Positions 26,501-38,800 of a DNA stretch of 64,000 nt are shown here, piece by piece. How positions within the stretch are numbered: the stretch's first letter is position 1; the number at the start of each line of letters is the position of its first letter. The DNA comes from Hepsetus odoe (taxonomy: Eukaryota; Chordata; Actinopteri; Characiformes; Hepsetidae): NCBI GenBank assembly GCA_017165825.1, contig CM029369.1:10615341-10679340 (forward strand), read 5' to 3'. Both the position numbers and the translations under genes were made by a program. A model generated the notes under the pieces. That model was not told the DNA's origin. It made no database searches and saw nothing but the letters and a program-made list of their open reading frames with translations.

Positions 26501-28190
26501 CATGGTTCCATTGCAGTCTCAAAAAAGGGACCTGGGAGAGTTTCAAATGCGGTCCAAACAAACTGCTGTCTTCTTCCCTGTCTCTCCACAATTTCAGCTT
26601 CAATGGTCAAGCTTGGGCAGATTCAAACCCAAAAATGTTTCCAGATATAGGCTACGGTGATTGAGATGCAAGCCAGATGATCTGCTTTTCCGCCCAGAGC
26701 TTATGCTTGAGCCTCTCTCCTTCTTTGCCTTGATCATTTCTGACATGCTTAGTAATTATTAGATTTCCCAGGACTGCCTTTATTTCCTGCTTTACTCAAA
26801 ACAGAGAATTACTGAGGACTTATGGTAATAAACGACTTGTGAGGTATAGCTGTGGAATACCAAGTTCCTTACTCCCAGTATAGCTTCAAACAATTGGATC
26901 CTGTTTGAGCGCCACTGTCCACCTTAAGTGTTTTGAGGGGTCAAACTTGAAGGCCTGATTAAAGTTGACTTCACCTTAGGGGGTTAGCGAGTTTGCAGAG
27001 TTGTTTACTGAACCAGGTGCAAAGGACTGAGTACACACTCAGGATGAATTATTGACACCTCCTTTTGCGATTGCATGACTTTCTTGGCTCTGCCCTCCAC
27101 TTTCCCTGCAGGGGGCCATGGCCTGACTGTTCTCTGAGAGAGCTACTCCTGGATATTCACTCTGTTTCTCACACACTCCCTAGCCTAAGCTGCACACGCA
27201 CAGACTTGCATACACTCCCCATGCAGTGCTCTGTCAGTACCATGGCGTAGCGGCTGAGCCTTATATGGTTGAAATGCAGACTAAAGGAGCACAGGTTGAA
27301 CTCATGTCAGCTCATGGAGTCTGCATAGTGATGCTAAGCTATACTCACATTTTCTCTTTGTTAACAAATTCACTCATTTTCATTTCAAGCTATTTCTATG
27401 TTTCAACGTATAAACCACATTTAAAAGTAAGTGAGAAAGTGTAGAACAGATCAGTGAGCATTCGGTACGTGCGCCTGTAGGATGTGATACAGAGTAAAAC
27501 ACTTCATATGAGATAACAGTAAAGGTTCTTAAGGAGGATATGTTCCATTCATGTATCTGCAGTAAAGTTGCATGTGATGAGGAAAGCTCCATGTCAGACT
27601 GTCGTAAATCTCTTGTGTGTTTAAAGATTAGATATGTTGTAACTGAAGCATCCACATCCTACTGAAATGTTTTAAAAGGTCATGCTGTGTGGCCACTGGA
27701 TGAGCAGTGATGTACTATACGTACATTTCTAATAAAGAGAGACTTGCTTCTTACTCTTCAGAGAAAGTCACTTTTTCTGTTTCCTTTTTTTATTTTCTTC
27801 TAACCTTATTCAAATGATTTTGCAACCAAAAGATAAAAATTCTAAGGCAGGAGTTAAAACAAATACGGGCATCCATAGTCTCAGCTTTTAGGCCTCTTAC
27901 TCAAATACATTCCATTCGCACTGTTTCAGGTCCACAGTGGGACCAGCAGTGATGCAGGTGGAACAGCTTTTATCATTCCTTTATTCCATTTCTGATTGTT
28001 CGTTTCTTTTGTTGTTTATTTGTTTTTGGTAATAAAGCTATTACAGACCCCCCTTTTTTAAGTGCTTTTACTTATTTAAGTGTCTAACTCTTTAAATTGA
28101 AACTAATGATTTTTATCATTGTGATAAATGATGATCATTTTTGTGCTTGTTTTATGGTTCTCATCATCATCGTGACAATCATCATCATGG

Positions 28191-28224
<34 letters not shown>

Positions 28225-28698
28225 GTCTGAAGTGTCCCACTCACCCAAATAAATTCCGTCCATATGCCCGCATCTTTTCTTGGTCACGTTAAAGTCCACG
28301 TAGAAGAGCACCACGGGGTGTCCGAAGCTTTCCTCGGGACTGGGATCCAGCACGAGCACGGCGTTGTGCGCGCTGGCGCCGGGGAAGAGCTCCCGGTTGG
28401 CGCCGGACTGGCCCGCCGCGGGGCTGCCGCTGGACTGGGAGTCCGGCAGGATGGCGAGCACTTTGTCTGGGCTGCTCTCGGACACGTAGACCACCACGCC
28501 GGACAGGCGGAGGTGGGCCAGCCTGGAGCACTCTCCCTCCGGCAGACTGACCCTGCGGCACAGACTCAACTTGACAAATTGGAAGGCAGCCTTCACCCAG
28601 CGCTCCAGCCGGGCCGTCCGGACCCGGGAGCCGCCGGGCTGAGCAGCCAGCAGCGCCAGCAGCAGCAGCCAGCCCACACACACGGAGCGCAGCCTCAT
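20599..28698 (-). CDS. secreted protein with catalytically dead legumain/C13-like caspase fold (unnamed)
   Basis: Exons on the minus strand: 28698-28245, 25803-25582, 24963-24793, 24559-24428, 24237-24068, 22544-22308, 20790-20599. They sum to 1578 nt, 525 residues plus stop. I do not recognise the gene. Residues 1-24 are a signal peptide (GWLLLLALLAAQPGG). A cysteine-containing N-terminal region of about 160 residues follows, then basic sites KRRRSR (169-174) and RFRR (183-186, furin-type). From about 277 to 460 the pattern follows C13 peptidases: strand AVLLSG then GW; helix with NGFHKDHI; strand SLVLYL; strand RVLLFVEQS. Where C13 enzymes have the catalytic DHG and EAC, this protein has SPT and EQS, so His and Cys are absent (Pro366, Ser414). 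DRNNNGIADLKE (377-388) fits an EF-hand-like calcium loop. It is probably a secretory-pathway pseudoenzyme. The gene model is firm; the fold call is inference from pattern. Confidence 0.75.
28160..28226. repeat. ATC/ATT trinucleotide repeat in intron 1
   Basis: Imperfect ATC then (ATT)n repeat, about 20 bases inside intron 1 of the minus-strand gene, next to its GTGAG donor. Confidence 0.9.
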
Positions 28699-28790
28699 GC
28701 TTCCCGGATTGGATGTGGTGCTGAGTGACTCCAGCCCTCGCCCGGCCGGACCTGTCTGCTGGATTTAAAAGTTGGAAAAGTGGCGCTGGG
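28250..28790 (-). promoter_or_regulatory. CpG-rich 5' end and candidate promoter of the unnamed minus-strand gene
   Basis: Exon 1 and its upstream flank are strongly GC- and CpG-rich compared with the AT-rich surroundings. A TTTTAAAT TATA-like box on the minus strand near 28763-28770 lies about 65 bases before the ATG at 28698. The start is the first ATG of the open frame and is followed directly by a good signal peptide. Confidence 0.5.
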
Positions 28791-30865
28791 AGGATGCAGA
28801 CCCCTCTTCATCAGACATGAAAGGGCAGCATCCAGATGGAAAGTGATCTGCAAGTGGGACTCCATCCCACAGGCGCTGGCGTGCTGGTAAACAGAGGAAG
28901 GAGGGAGGGAGGTGGAGGTGGAGGGGGGGCTACCTGCCCCTTACTGCCCATCATACACTGCAGACATACTTCCAGCTTACAGGTTGCACATCCAGGTGTG
29001 TGCATGCTCTCCCCTGATTGTGGACTCTGCACCACAAATCTGAGCATCTCTCTATGAAAGAGCAGGACCAGACAGGCCATTCTAGTCTGCAGCAGCTTAT
29101 TAGTGACATGAACACTGAAGAGCAGGCTTATAGCATTTGAAATGCCACTGTTGAGCCACTTCTCTAATTTTTTCGAAGGAATATAATTTAGGAAAGACTT
29201 CAACTGGATGGTTTTTAGAAATACATAGGAATAACTTGCTGCTACCATCTGTAATTATGTACACTACATAGTATATTGGTTAAAGTGTGTATTGTGTTTA
29301 ATTTGTGTACATTGTGTAATCTGGGTATTGTATGTATTTGTATACTATGTAACATATATAGTATATATGTGTGTATGTTATGTTATATGTGTAACACACT
29401 TGGCCATTAAAGCTGATACTGATTCTGATAAGAGAGATCAAATACGCCTGTTGTCCCCTTACAAATAGATAAGATGAAATAAACCTAAATAAAAAATAGA
29501 AAAATAGTCATATGTAAAGATTCACAAATGAAAACAAATTTTACACAAAATGACTTTATCCAAATATATAGTAGGATTATGAAGGGTAGGGTGCTTGAGC
29601 TTAGTTCAGATGGGATATGAATAAGAGCTAAACAGTAAACAGCCGAACACGAGACTATTTACAGAGTCTGAAGTACAGAGTTTTTACAGAGTATGTATAG
29701 TTATGCAATTTAAATATGGAAATAGGCACCTCAGGAAGTCTATAGAGCAATAAATAGAGATGCTTAAGATGGAAAAAAGATCTCACGTGTCAGAAGATGA
29801 GAAGAGAAGAGAAGGAAGATCAGACTGAAGTGGAGGATCAAAGTGGGGTCAAATTTATCGGCGTTAAACAGTTTATACTCTTTTCTTTTAGTTATGTATA
29901 AAAATAAAAAGTATTTTTTCACCATAAACCTGATGTTTACTCAGCTCCACCAGAAGAGGGTGCAGTAATGATGTGTATGGAGAAGAGGAGCTTACCTCTC
30001 ATGTGGACTGGATGGATGAGCTTGACTTACATAAAACCAAAGCCTTTAAAAGGGTTTCTTGGGAACATGACAAAATACATCATACATTATGTTAATGTAT
30101 TTTTAAAATAAACTTCTTGGGGAAAAGCTGAGCTTTTTTGTTTGAACCGAACAGAGTAGGATGAGTCTCTGTAGGAATTCTGTTACGGTGGATTAGAAAG
30201 ACACCAGTCCTCGCAGAAGAGTGTTCAGCACCACTGGCTGTGACTGTTTTAGTCGGGCCTGTTAGAAATGTTCATGACAATGATCTGCTCTACTTTTTTT
30301 GCCAGAAGGAAACAGATCTAATAGACCACATTGTATGCAAATACAGGGCTTCCTGATTTAGTTTTTGGGAAATTTGTTGGTGGAGCTTTCCTTGTGGAAA
30401 GCAAAAAGCAAATACTTAAGGTTGTGTGTTAGCACAGGAAGAGTCATATCAGCGACAGCTGTTAAATTTAAATGCTTTAAATGCTTAAATGTTTTCTGGA
30501 GGGAGCATCGTTGTTTGGTAAAGTGCTGAACGCAGCACAGTAGTCTGTGAGTAGTGAATCGATCGGAGCTGTAGACAGAAAAGCCAAAATTCCCTGTTGC
30601 TACATAAGGTAAAAAAAAGAAAAAAGAAATAGAAACCTTTTATTGTCATAATACCACAGTAGTATAATAAAATAACATCATTGCAAAACAGCTGCACCTT
30701 CACATATAAAACAAAAGAGGCATACAATAGCTCATCCAAAACATATCAAAAGTACTGCGTTTGAAAAGTTCCACTACAAAAAAAGGACTAACATTAAATG
30801 AGGTACAACGCAGTAGTGCTTTATAACAGATTAGTAAATTCAGTGTTGTTATGCAATAATTCATC

Positions 30866-31111
30866 CATCCATCCATTATCTGCCGCTTGTCCCAAACGGG
30901 GTCGCGGGGGAGTGCTGGTGTCCAATCCAGCGCACACAGGGCGAGGACGGGGGACGCACCCTGAACAGGTCGCCAGCCCATCGCAGGGTGGAGCGGGACG
31001 GGGACGGCACCTTGCTCAAGGGTACCTCAGGGCAACCTATGGGGAAGGGGTTCGAACCCCCGATCCACCGATCGTAGGGCCAACGCCCTAACCACTAGGC
31101 CACCGCTGCCC
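30866..31111 (-). mobile_element. tRNA-derived SINE, family A, full copy with perfect target duplication
   Basis: Very similar to the copy at 2267-2512: ATCCATCCATTATCTGCCGC at the low end and GGCCACCGCTGCCC at the high end, with a B-box-like GGTTCGAACCCCC near 31050 in plus-strand reading. The 14-base direct repeat TGCAATAATTCATC occurs at 30852-30865 and 31112-31125. Such exact flanks indicate a fairly recent insertion. Confidence 0.9.
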
Positions 31112-31724
31112 TGCAATAATTCATCTGAAACATTATGGATAAATAGTATACAGTGTGTACAAAAAAAAGAATTCCTGATCATGCACACAGTTATTAATTA
31201 AAGTAATTGCCAATTAAATGAATATTGTAGAGAGAATTGTCAATAATTTAAGATATTAAACATTGAGTGTGGACGGCACTCAGCGTTTATAGTTCTACAG
31301 ATTTATTACAGATCCATTAGCTCTGGGGATAAAAAAAAAAAAGAGCTATGTCTGAATATGTTTGTCCTTGATTTGAAAAACCTTTAGTGTCTATCAGAGG
31401 ACAGCAGATCAGAAAGGTGAAATCCGGGGTGTGTACCCTCGAGGGGCTGCCTTTTTGGGTGAAGGATTGTAATTTCACTCTAATTCGCTGAAGATGCATC
31501 CTTTAAACTCCAGCCTTCCTCTTTTATTTCGACACTTTAAAACAGTAGGTTATTAAAATGTACAAATGTCACCATTTCTCCTGAGACAAGCAAATTTAAG
31601 GTACAAAACTGGACGTCAAAGACTGAAAGCATGTTTATGCTGTTTGTCCCTTCACCTGCACTGTACCTGTATTGAGCGTGTAGAGGATAATGATCCTGAT
31701 ATTGCCAGTCTAAACAAAGCAGGA

Positions 31725-31960
31725 AGATAAGTCAGTTTTATTTATGCAGAACTTTTTACAATTGATGTTGTCACCAATAAGAAGCCAACAGAGGCAGGGA
31801 AACACTCCCTAAAGCTAAAAGATTCAGTAGCACAACCCATCCACCTCTAATTGATCCTGGATAATAAAAGAGAAAGCAGAATATCACCAAAAAGACGCAG
31901 AGTAAATAGATTTAACCCCTGGTGGAAGGTACGGTGGAGTTAGGAGAAGCAGGATCAGTT
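31725..31960. repeat. diverged fish dispersed repeat
   Basis: GTCAGTTTTATTTATGCAGA, then ACTTTTTACAATTGATGTTGTCACC, and further on AACACTCCCTAAAGCTAAAAG follow the pattern of a common teleost repeat that begins with CAATT/TTTTATTT and is rich in conserved short blocks. A related start is seen at 53993. Family name not assigned. Confidence 0.45.
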
Positions 31961-32643
31961 AGAAGTGTCAGTTTAGCTTTAGTTAGGTTGAAGACAACAG
32001 TTGCAGGTGATCCATGACAGTGGAGCTGGTTTGGAGCGCAGGCTCCAATTATTACTGACTCATAGTCACAGGATCCTCCTTGCATGAGTGCAAAGGTGCT
32101 TACTAAGCTTAACTAAGTAACAATGCATGCTGAGTTAACAATGCAAAGGCATATCATCTCGCCTGGCTTCGTTTTCTGACCTACATCTTCTCTTTGACAG
32201 TAAGTTATGTTTTAACTGCAGTACAGCAGACTTCATGTTTTAGACAGATTTTGCTATTACTTTCAAACATCATAAGGAAAGCTGCTTGCAGCTGTGGCCC
32301 CTGGGGGCTCGTAATTATGGCTAATTGTTTTTTAGATTTTTTTAAACTGCTGTCTTCAACTGACCCAGTTACAGGCTGCGTATCCACTTGACATCTTATA
32401 TCTTTCCATTGCGGGGAAACCATGTTGGTACAGCAAATAAAAAGTAACCCTATCCAGTTCCAATCCCTCATCAGTTGAATACCTACTGATGCAATAAGAT
32501 TCCAATACGTTTATTTTTTCTGAGCAAACGTCACATTTTAATTAATGACACAGTTTATAGCAGGCTTAGGATAGTGTGGAATAAGAAGGCATTCAAGAAG
32601 TGTGGCTCTAAACAAGTAAACAAGCTCTAAGTAAGTCCGCCAG

Positions 32644-32644
<1 letters not shown>

Positions 32645-32714
<70 letters not shown>

Positions 32715-32791
32715 AGATCTGTCAATCTATCTATCTATCTATCTATCTATCAGATCTGTCAATCTATCTATCTATCTATCTATCAGATCTG

Positions 32792-32829
<38 letters not shown>

Positions 32830-32901
32830 AGATCTGTCTATCTATCTATCTATCTAACATCTATCTATCTATCTAACATCTATCATCTATCTATCTATCT
32901 A

Positions 32902-32934
<33 letters not shown>

Positions 32935-32946
32935 ATCTACCTATCC

Positions 32947-32985
<39 letters not shown>

Positions 32986-33103
32986 CTCTAATGTCTATGT
33001 ATGTAACTACAAAGTCTGTCTAGCTATCTGTCTGTCTAGCTATGTCTGTCAGTCTGTCTCTCTAACTACTGTCTATGTATCGACACAGTCTGTCTGTCTA
33101 TCC

Positions 33104-33169
<66 letters not shown>

Positions 33170-33209
33170 AGATCTGTCAATCTATCTATCTATCTATCTA
33201 TCAGATCTG

Positions 33210-33255
<46 letters not shown>

Positions 33256-33284
33256 AGATCTGTCTATCTATCTATCTATCTAAC

Positions 33285-33321
<37 letters not shown>

Positions 33322-33424
33322 ACATCTATCATCTATCTATCTATCTATCTGTCTGTCTGTCTGTCTGTCTGTCTCTATCTACCTATCCATCTATTATCTA
33401 TCTATCTATCTATCAGATCTGTCA

Positions 33425-33500
<76 letters not shown>

Positions 33501-33830
33501 CTCTAATGTCTATGTATGTAACTACAAAGTCTGTCTGGCTATCTGTCTGTCTAGCTATGTCTGTCAGTCTGTCTCTCTAACTACTGTCTATGTATCGACA
33601 CAGTCTGTCTGTCTATCCATCTATTATCTGTCTGTTTATCTATCTGCCTGTCTGTCTGTCTGTCTATCTATCTTTCTGTCTGTCTGTCTAACTACTGTCT
33701 ATCTATATATCTACATATAGTCTGTCTGTCTATCCATCTATCTGTCTATCTATCTATCTAAAAACTGTCATTCTATCTGTCTATCTATCTGCCTGTCTGT
33801 CTTTCTATCAATCTATAAGCAGAGTTAAAG
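32645..33830. repeat. large TATC/TGTC microsatellite with internal duplication
   Basis: About 1.2 kb of TATC repeats, with CAGATCTGTC interruptions and TGTC blocks. A non-repetitive segment containing ATGTCTATGTATGTAACTAC appears at 32991 and again at 33506, followed both times by the same interrupted blocks. The array therefore carries a tandem duplication with a unit of about 515 bases. The repeat encodes spurious YLSI-rich frames. Confidence 0.95.
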
Positions 33831-34841
33831 ATAAGAGAAGGGAGAGGATCGTACTTTGTTGTAAATAAACATGTGCATTGTTAATGGCACGGCGTCACAG
33901 TGACCCACGCACAGTTTGAATAGCAGGTGCTTTGTCACTATGTATATTTAATTCTAAGCACAAAGGAGATGGTGGGACTAAGTTACCTCAGTCTTACGAG
34001 AAGGTTCAAACACCAGGACACTGGCTAAGTTGATGAGCTTGGGTTTGCAGCACAGCACTTGACTGAGTAGCACCTGTGGTTTCAGCTCTGCTTAAGAGGT
34101 GAGCTATTAGAGAGTGATTTATGACTGTGTGTTGTTTAGAGAAGGTATCCGTCCCTGGTTTCTCAATGAAAGTGCTTTAAAAGGCAAAATAAATAAATAA
34201 ATAAATGATGATAGAAATAGAATATAATCAGCATATCTGTTTTTTTGGATGTATATCTATCCATTATCTTAACTGCTCATCCTGCTCATCGCTGTGGGAG
34301 AGCTTGGGCCTATCCCCGCGCTCAGAAGACGCAAGGCAGAAAAATGCAACACTGCATACAGTGTTTCATATACGAACAGTTAACTTCCAAACAGACAGAC
34401 TTTCTTGCATTTATTAATGTATTGTTCTTCAGGGTTCCTGAAGGACCTTCAGAGTCATTGCCTCTCATTTTCAAGCAGTGTCTGGGAAAAAATAAAAAAG
34501 CTTTAACGTGTCCTTCAGGAAGTCTGTAGACTTTTCGTGAAGAAAACTTGCCAAGAGAGTTCAGGCTGTGTTGAAGAATAACAGTGGCCATACCAAATAT
34601 TAACTTTAAAGCTTGTTAGCATTGTAATAACTCTATTTGTGTTGTATACTGTATTTGCATGTATGTTTTCAGATGTTATATCTATCAACCATATTGTCTC
34701 TTTGTCCTAGCAATATATCTATACATTATACATATATGTGTGTGTGTGTGTGATGTCTGAATATCTAATATACAGTTGTATACATTTTTACATAATAATA
34801 ACAATAATAATCATTTTACTGCAGGGATTGTAGGATTGTGT

Positions 34842-34980
34842 CCGCGGTGCGGGAGCGCGTGCGCGGTTGCTAGGAGGCGGACAGAAAAGCCGGAGCGCGT
34901 TTAGCGACGCGGACTCGGCTGAGAGCCGGTACACAGAACTACCGCGATGCGGGCGGAAAAGTTACGTACGTTTTGCTCAG
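34842..34980 (+). promoter_or_regulatory. GC-rich promoter and non-coding first exon of ttll4
   Basis: A CpG-rich block (GTCCGCGGTGCGGGAGCGCG and onward) stands out from AT-rich flanks and ends in a consensus donor CAG/GTAAG at 34980. It would splice to the acceptor TATAG ending at 35744. GTTGCTAGGAGGC at 34866-34878 contains one good RFX X-box half-site. An ATG at 34947 opens a short upstream ORF across the splice. Confidence 0.65.
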
Positions 34981-35770
34981 GTAAGAAGCATTGAATAAAT
35001 AAAGCCCACAAAACTGCTGCCGTCGTTCACAGGATATCTGCCTGGCGGTTTTTTTAAAAAGCCTGAGCTTCACAGGGCCCGTTGGAGGAGGGATAGCAAA
35101 GCACGCGCGTTAGCTAGCTAGCTAGTAGCTAGCTTAGCTGCAAATGACAACAACAGTTGGTTTATTGGTAATTGCCACGCTTTTCTACAGCTTGACCAAA
35201 CAGCTCTTACACTGTGAGTCTCCGTTTCCTTGAGGTTGTTTGTTTCTCATTTCTACGTGCGTTATAGTTCTATCTGCTTTTAAAAATAATGTTAGCATTG
35301 CTAGCTAACGCAGCCTGAGAGCAGCTAAGTCAGAGCCCGAGTGCTGGCTCTGCTCCTGTCTCCACCACATGGCCGAAAAACTGCTGACCAGCTTTCTCTG
35401 CCTGTAGGGGCTCCACTTTGTGGTCCCAAACCGCGCAAGTGGTTAATGGTGGTTGACCAGTCGAGCTAAGCTGGACGCTTTTTAGCTAATTCTTGTATTA
35501 ATCCATAGCATGCTTGTTCAGCATCTACAGTCTTTCTGAGGAAAGGTTTTCTTTCCCTTCTTTTCCCCTCCATTTTTCCCATATTTATTAGAACAGTAGT
35601 TCAGTTTTGACATTACATCAAGTGTTTTGTGCTTAAACGTCAGTCAGTTGCTGACAGGTTTGCTTTATTAGTACCAGTGTTTCTCCATGTACTTAAAACA
35701 GTTAAGATTGTTTTTTTTTTTTTTCTGTAAATATTTGCTTATAGGTCAACTCTTCATTTATGTGAGTTAA
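34947..35770 (+). other. upstream ORF 1 of ttll4 (spliced, 18 codons plus stop)
   Basis: ATG at 34947 in exon 1 reads through the 34980/35745 junction and stops with TAA at 35768-35770, before the ttll4 start. It depends on the inferred splice. Confidence 0.45.
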
Positions 35771-35775
35771 CATCC

Positions 35776-35814
35776 ATGCCAGGAGAGTTTAAAATGGCAC
35801 TTGATGGCCTCTAA
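35776..35814 (+). other. upstream ORF 2 of ttll4, overlapping the main start
   Basis: Twelve codons plus stop, with in-frame ATGs at 35776 and 35794. It runs out of frame across the ttll4 ATG at 35804. The ATG at 35794 has the stronger Kozak context (A at -3, G at +4), whereas the main start has T at -3. Confidence 0.6.
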
Positions 35815-38800
35815 TGGAGCTGAAGACCTGAGAAGTGGGGCACCACATTCAGCCCTCATTGTTCAAGCCAAGTCTGCAGTCATACATTCATCCAACACTC
35901 ATGTGTCTTCCACTCCAACTAAAAGGAAAATACACCATCCGTCAGCCCCCGGTGACTCTGCATGCCAGCCAAACGTGACGTTGGTATTTGACCGGCCCAG
36001 TCGTTTCTCAGGGATCTCCTCACAGTGTGCCTATCCATCTGTGCCTGCAGCTGCTTCTACTGTGTGTGCTCAAAGTGTAGGGTCTCGTTCTTGTAACGGT
36101 GCTAGCAGTGGTACAAGGACCGCCAGTACTGTCTTGAAGAGCTCACTTCATATCAGTAGTCCTGCCGTATGCCATAGCCCTTGTCATCTAGAGCCAACTG
36201 TTTACAGCTATCAATCGCACTGGCAGCTGGACCAACTCAGGTTAAGGTCAAGACTTTTAGGGAAAAGGGCCTTTTCACCTCAGCTCCCGATTTGTCCTTC
36301 TTGTCCTTCCCCACCCAAGACTTTCTCCCAGAGAGCATCTGAGAAAGCAGAGAAAACCATGCCCACAAATCAGTCTTACCCATGGACAAACAGCAAGCTC
36401 AAAAGCAAAGGGGTAATACAACCCTCTGTTGCCAAAGTGCCTACGAATGCCAGACAAGAGACACGTGACTTAGAGAAGCCCAATGTTATATTGTCTGCCT
36501 CACAATGTAATAGTGGTGACAAGGGAGACAGCAAAGCAAACACAACAAAGTCCTCCTGTATGACTGTGCCTTTGGAAGATAAATGCAAAGATGTGACACT
36601 GAACCATGTATTAGGGGCACAGAACAAGCCTCAGTATGAGAAGATTGTAGCCGGAGACACCAAGGAGAATGAGTGTTTAGTGGAATGCTGTTTGGAGCAT
36701 GGCACCAGTGAAGCACCTTTGAGAGTGAGAAAAGTCAGCTCTGAGGTGGAGTTCACGGCAGCCGTGCAAAAACTTACCAAGAGCATGGCACATGCACGAA
36801 ACGGAACACTTAATGGCGTAAGTGGACTACTCAAGACCAACCGTAACTCCCTGGGCGGTATGAGAGCAGTAAAGGCAAGAAATGTGATCAGTGCCACATC
36901 ATCAAAAGAAGTTTCAGGAATTTGCCTTATTGATGGGAATGAACAGCCCGTTATGGACATGGAAATCTCCAGTGCTCCTTTACTTGATGTAGAAGATGAC
37001 AAGGATCCCACAGGTGCTTGTTGTGATAGAGTGAGTCAGGGTAGTACTTGTGCCATTCCAGAGGAGTTCAGTCACAAAATGATCTCCCCTCAATATCCCA
37101 CAATTTACTCAGTTACAAACCAGATATCTGCCATATACCTCACAAAGAAAGTCTGTGAACACACATTGGAAGAGGCCCCAAACTTTGGCCCTATGATACT
37201 GGATGAGGAGCAAGAGAATGAGGTCACAGGGTGAGTATGAGCTAAAGATTTCAATAGGACTTTCCTCATTTTTATGTGTAATAAGTTATAGCAGCTGACA
37301 GAAGAGAAGGAATAAAAGTGATAATAGATAGATAATCAAAGGTTAACAAAATCTTTAAGAGTGGTTTACTGTGAACTGTAGGGCAGGAAGTTAGATGTAA
37401 GAAACTATGTATACCGCACAAATATACCCACTTATTTAATCTGTCGTCTTCAGTTTTTGTGTTGTTACACATCACACATTTTTAATAATCTTTGAAACTC
37501 CCCTTTTGCTAATGGTATGAAAATACAAGCATTTGCCTTTTAAGATGAATCATTAATCTCTAATCTTAAAATTAAATTTACTGTTATCACTTTCAACTAC
37601 AAAGTTATGTAATGTTGTACAATCATGTGTCAAAATAAATATTTAATTTGTCTCAGACATAAAGTTACCGTTCTGCAAAATGGAGATGAGAAGGAACTTC
37701 CAGATGATCTGGAGAATGACTGCTGTGGTAATGACAATGGTAACTAGTAACTACACTCACACTTGCCACAACCTCGCTCAACACTAAACTGGAATAGGTA
37801 CACTACATGTAACCCTCTTTGTATAGATGGTTTTTTGTTTTATCATGTCATTGTTTTTGCTGTGTGTGAAATACAATTGCCTTTGTTTTCCACAGAAGGG
37901 TCAGATTGCGATGCATCCTCAGCAACCTCTATGGCGACTTCATCAAAGTAATTTGTCCATGTTTATTATTAAAAATGATCAGCTTCCAAAGATACTAATT
38001 TTGTCCTAATTACATGCTGTATGAATGATTTTTGCCAAAACCAAGCCTCTTAGGATTTAGTTCATTTTCAAGGGAGTGTAACTTTGTGACTGATGAGAAA
38101 TTTGAATCTATATTTCATTGAAGTGCTTTTAAAGTTTGATCAGCATTTAAAGTAGATTGTTAAAGCCTGTCATACCTTTGCCATGCTTCAGCAGTCATCA
38201 CCTGACATTACTGTGGTGATAACTAACAGAAGAGTATTGCCCCTTTTTGTTGTGGTTCTGGTGGTTGCTGTGCATGAAAAGCTAGAAAACACAGTGGAGA
38301 GTAGAAAAGTCTTCCAATTGTGAATCAGTAATAAAAGTGGAACCATCCCTCTATAATGGAAGAAATGAGCCTGTAGGTGCATTGTGCTGATCTTTGGGGC
38401 TTTTGTTATGAGATGACATCTCAGCTGATGATTCTGTTTGTAGCTACTGTTAGTGTTTGCGTTTTCCTTAACACAAAGTAAAGGTCCGTGTTGAGTTTGG
38501 ATTGAAACTGAGCTAGTCTCTGACCCTTTAACTTCTGCTAACCAGCATTTTTAAACCTGTCCCAGAGCAGACCACATCTTCCTACATGACTGTCATGTGA
38601 GTTAAATCATAGCATTTTCCCTTGGGGGAGGAAAAAAAAAAAAAAAAAAACAAGGCTATCCTTTAGTTTTTTTTCCCCAAGGAGAAAGATGTGTGAGAGA
38701 TGCCTGGCTGTTTAAATCTGTTAGCCATACCCTCTTGCTTCAAGTTTTTTATCTGAATAGAGAGAAATGCATCCTTTTTTGATTTCGATTTTTGTGTGTT

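Larger units (their letters stand above)
28791..34841. other. intergenic region between the minus-strand gene and ttll4
   Basis: The two genes are divergent (head to head), about 6 kb apart. I see no convincing coding exon. The region holds one SINE, one old CAATT/TTTTATTT-type dispersed repeat, a very large TATC array (32645-33830) and scattered AT-rich sequence. Confidence 0.7.

Noticed and set aside
28264..28728. 154-residue plus-strand frame and 130-residue minus-strand frame over exon 1 of the unnamed gene
   Set aside because: They are other frames of a GC-rich true exon; the minus-strand frame from 28698 has the signal peptide and joins the following exons.
33075..33506. 143-residue open frame rich in YLSI repeats
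   Set aside because: It is the translation of the TATC microsatellite; no start context, domain or splice context supports a protein.
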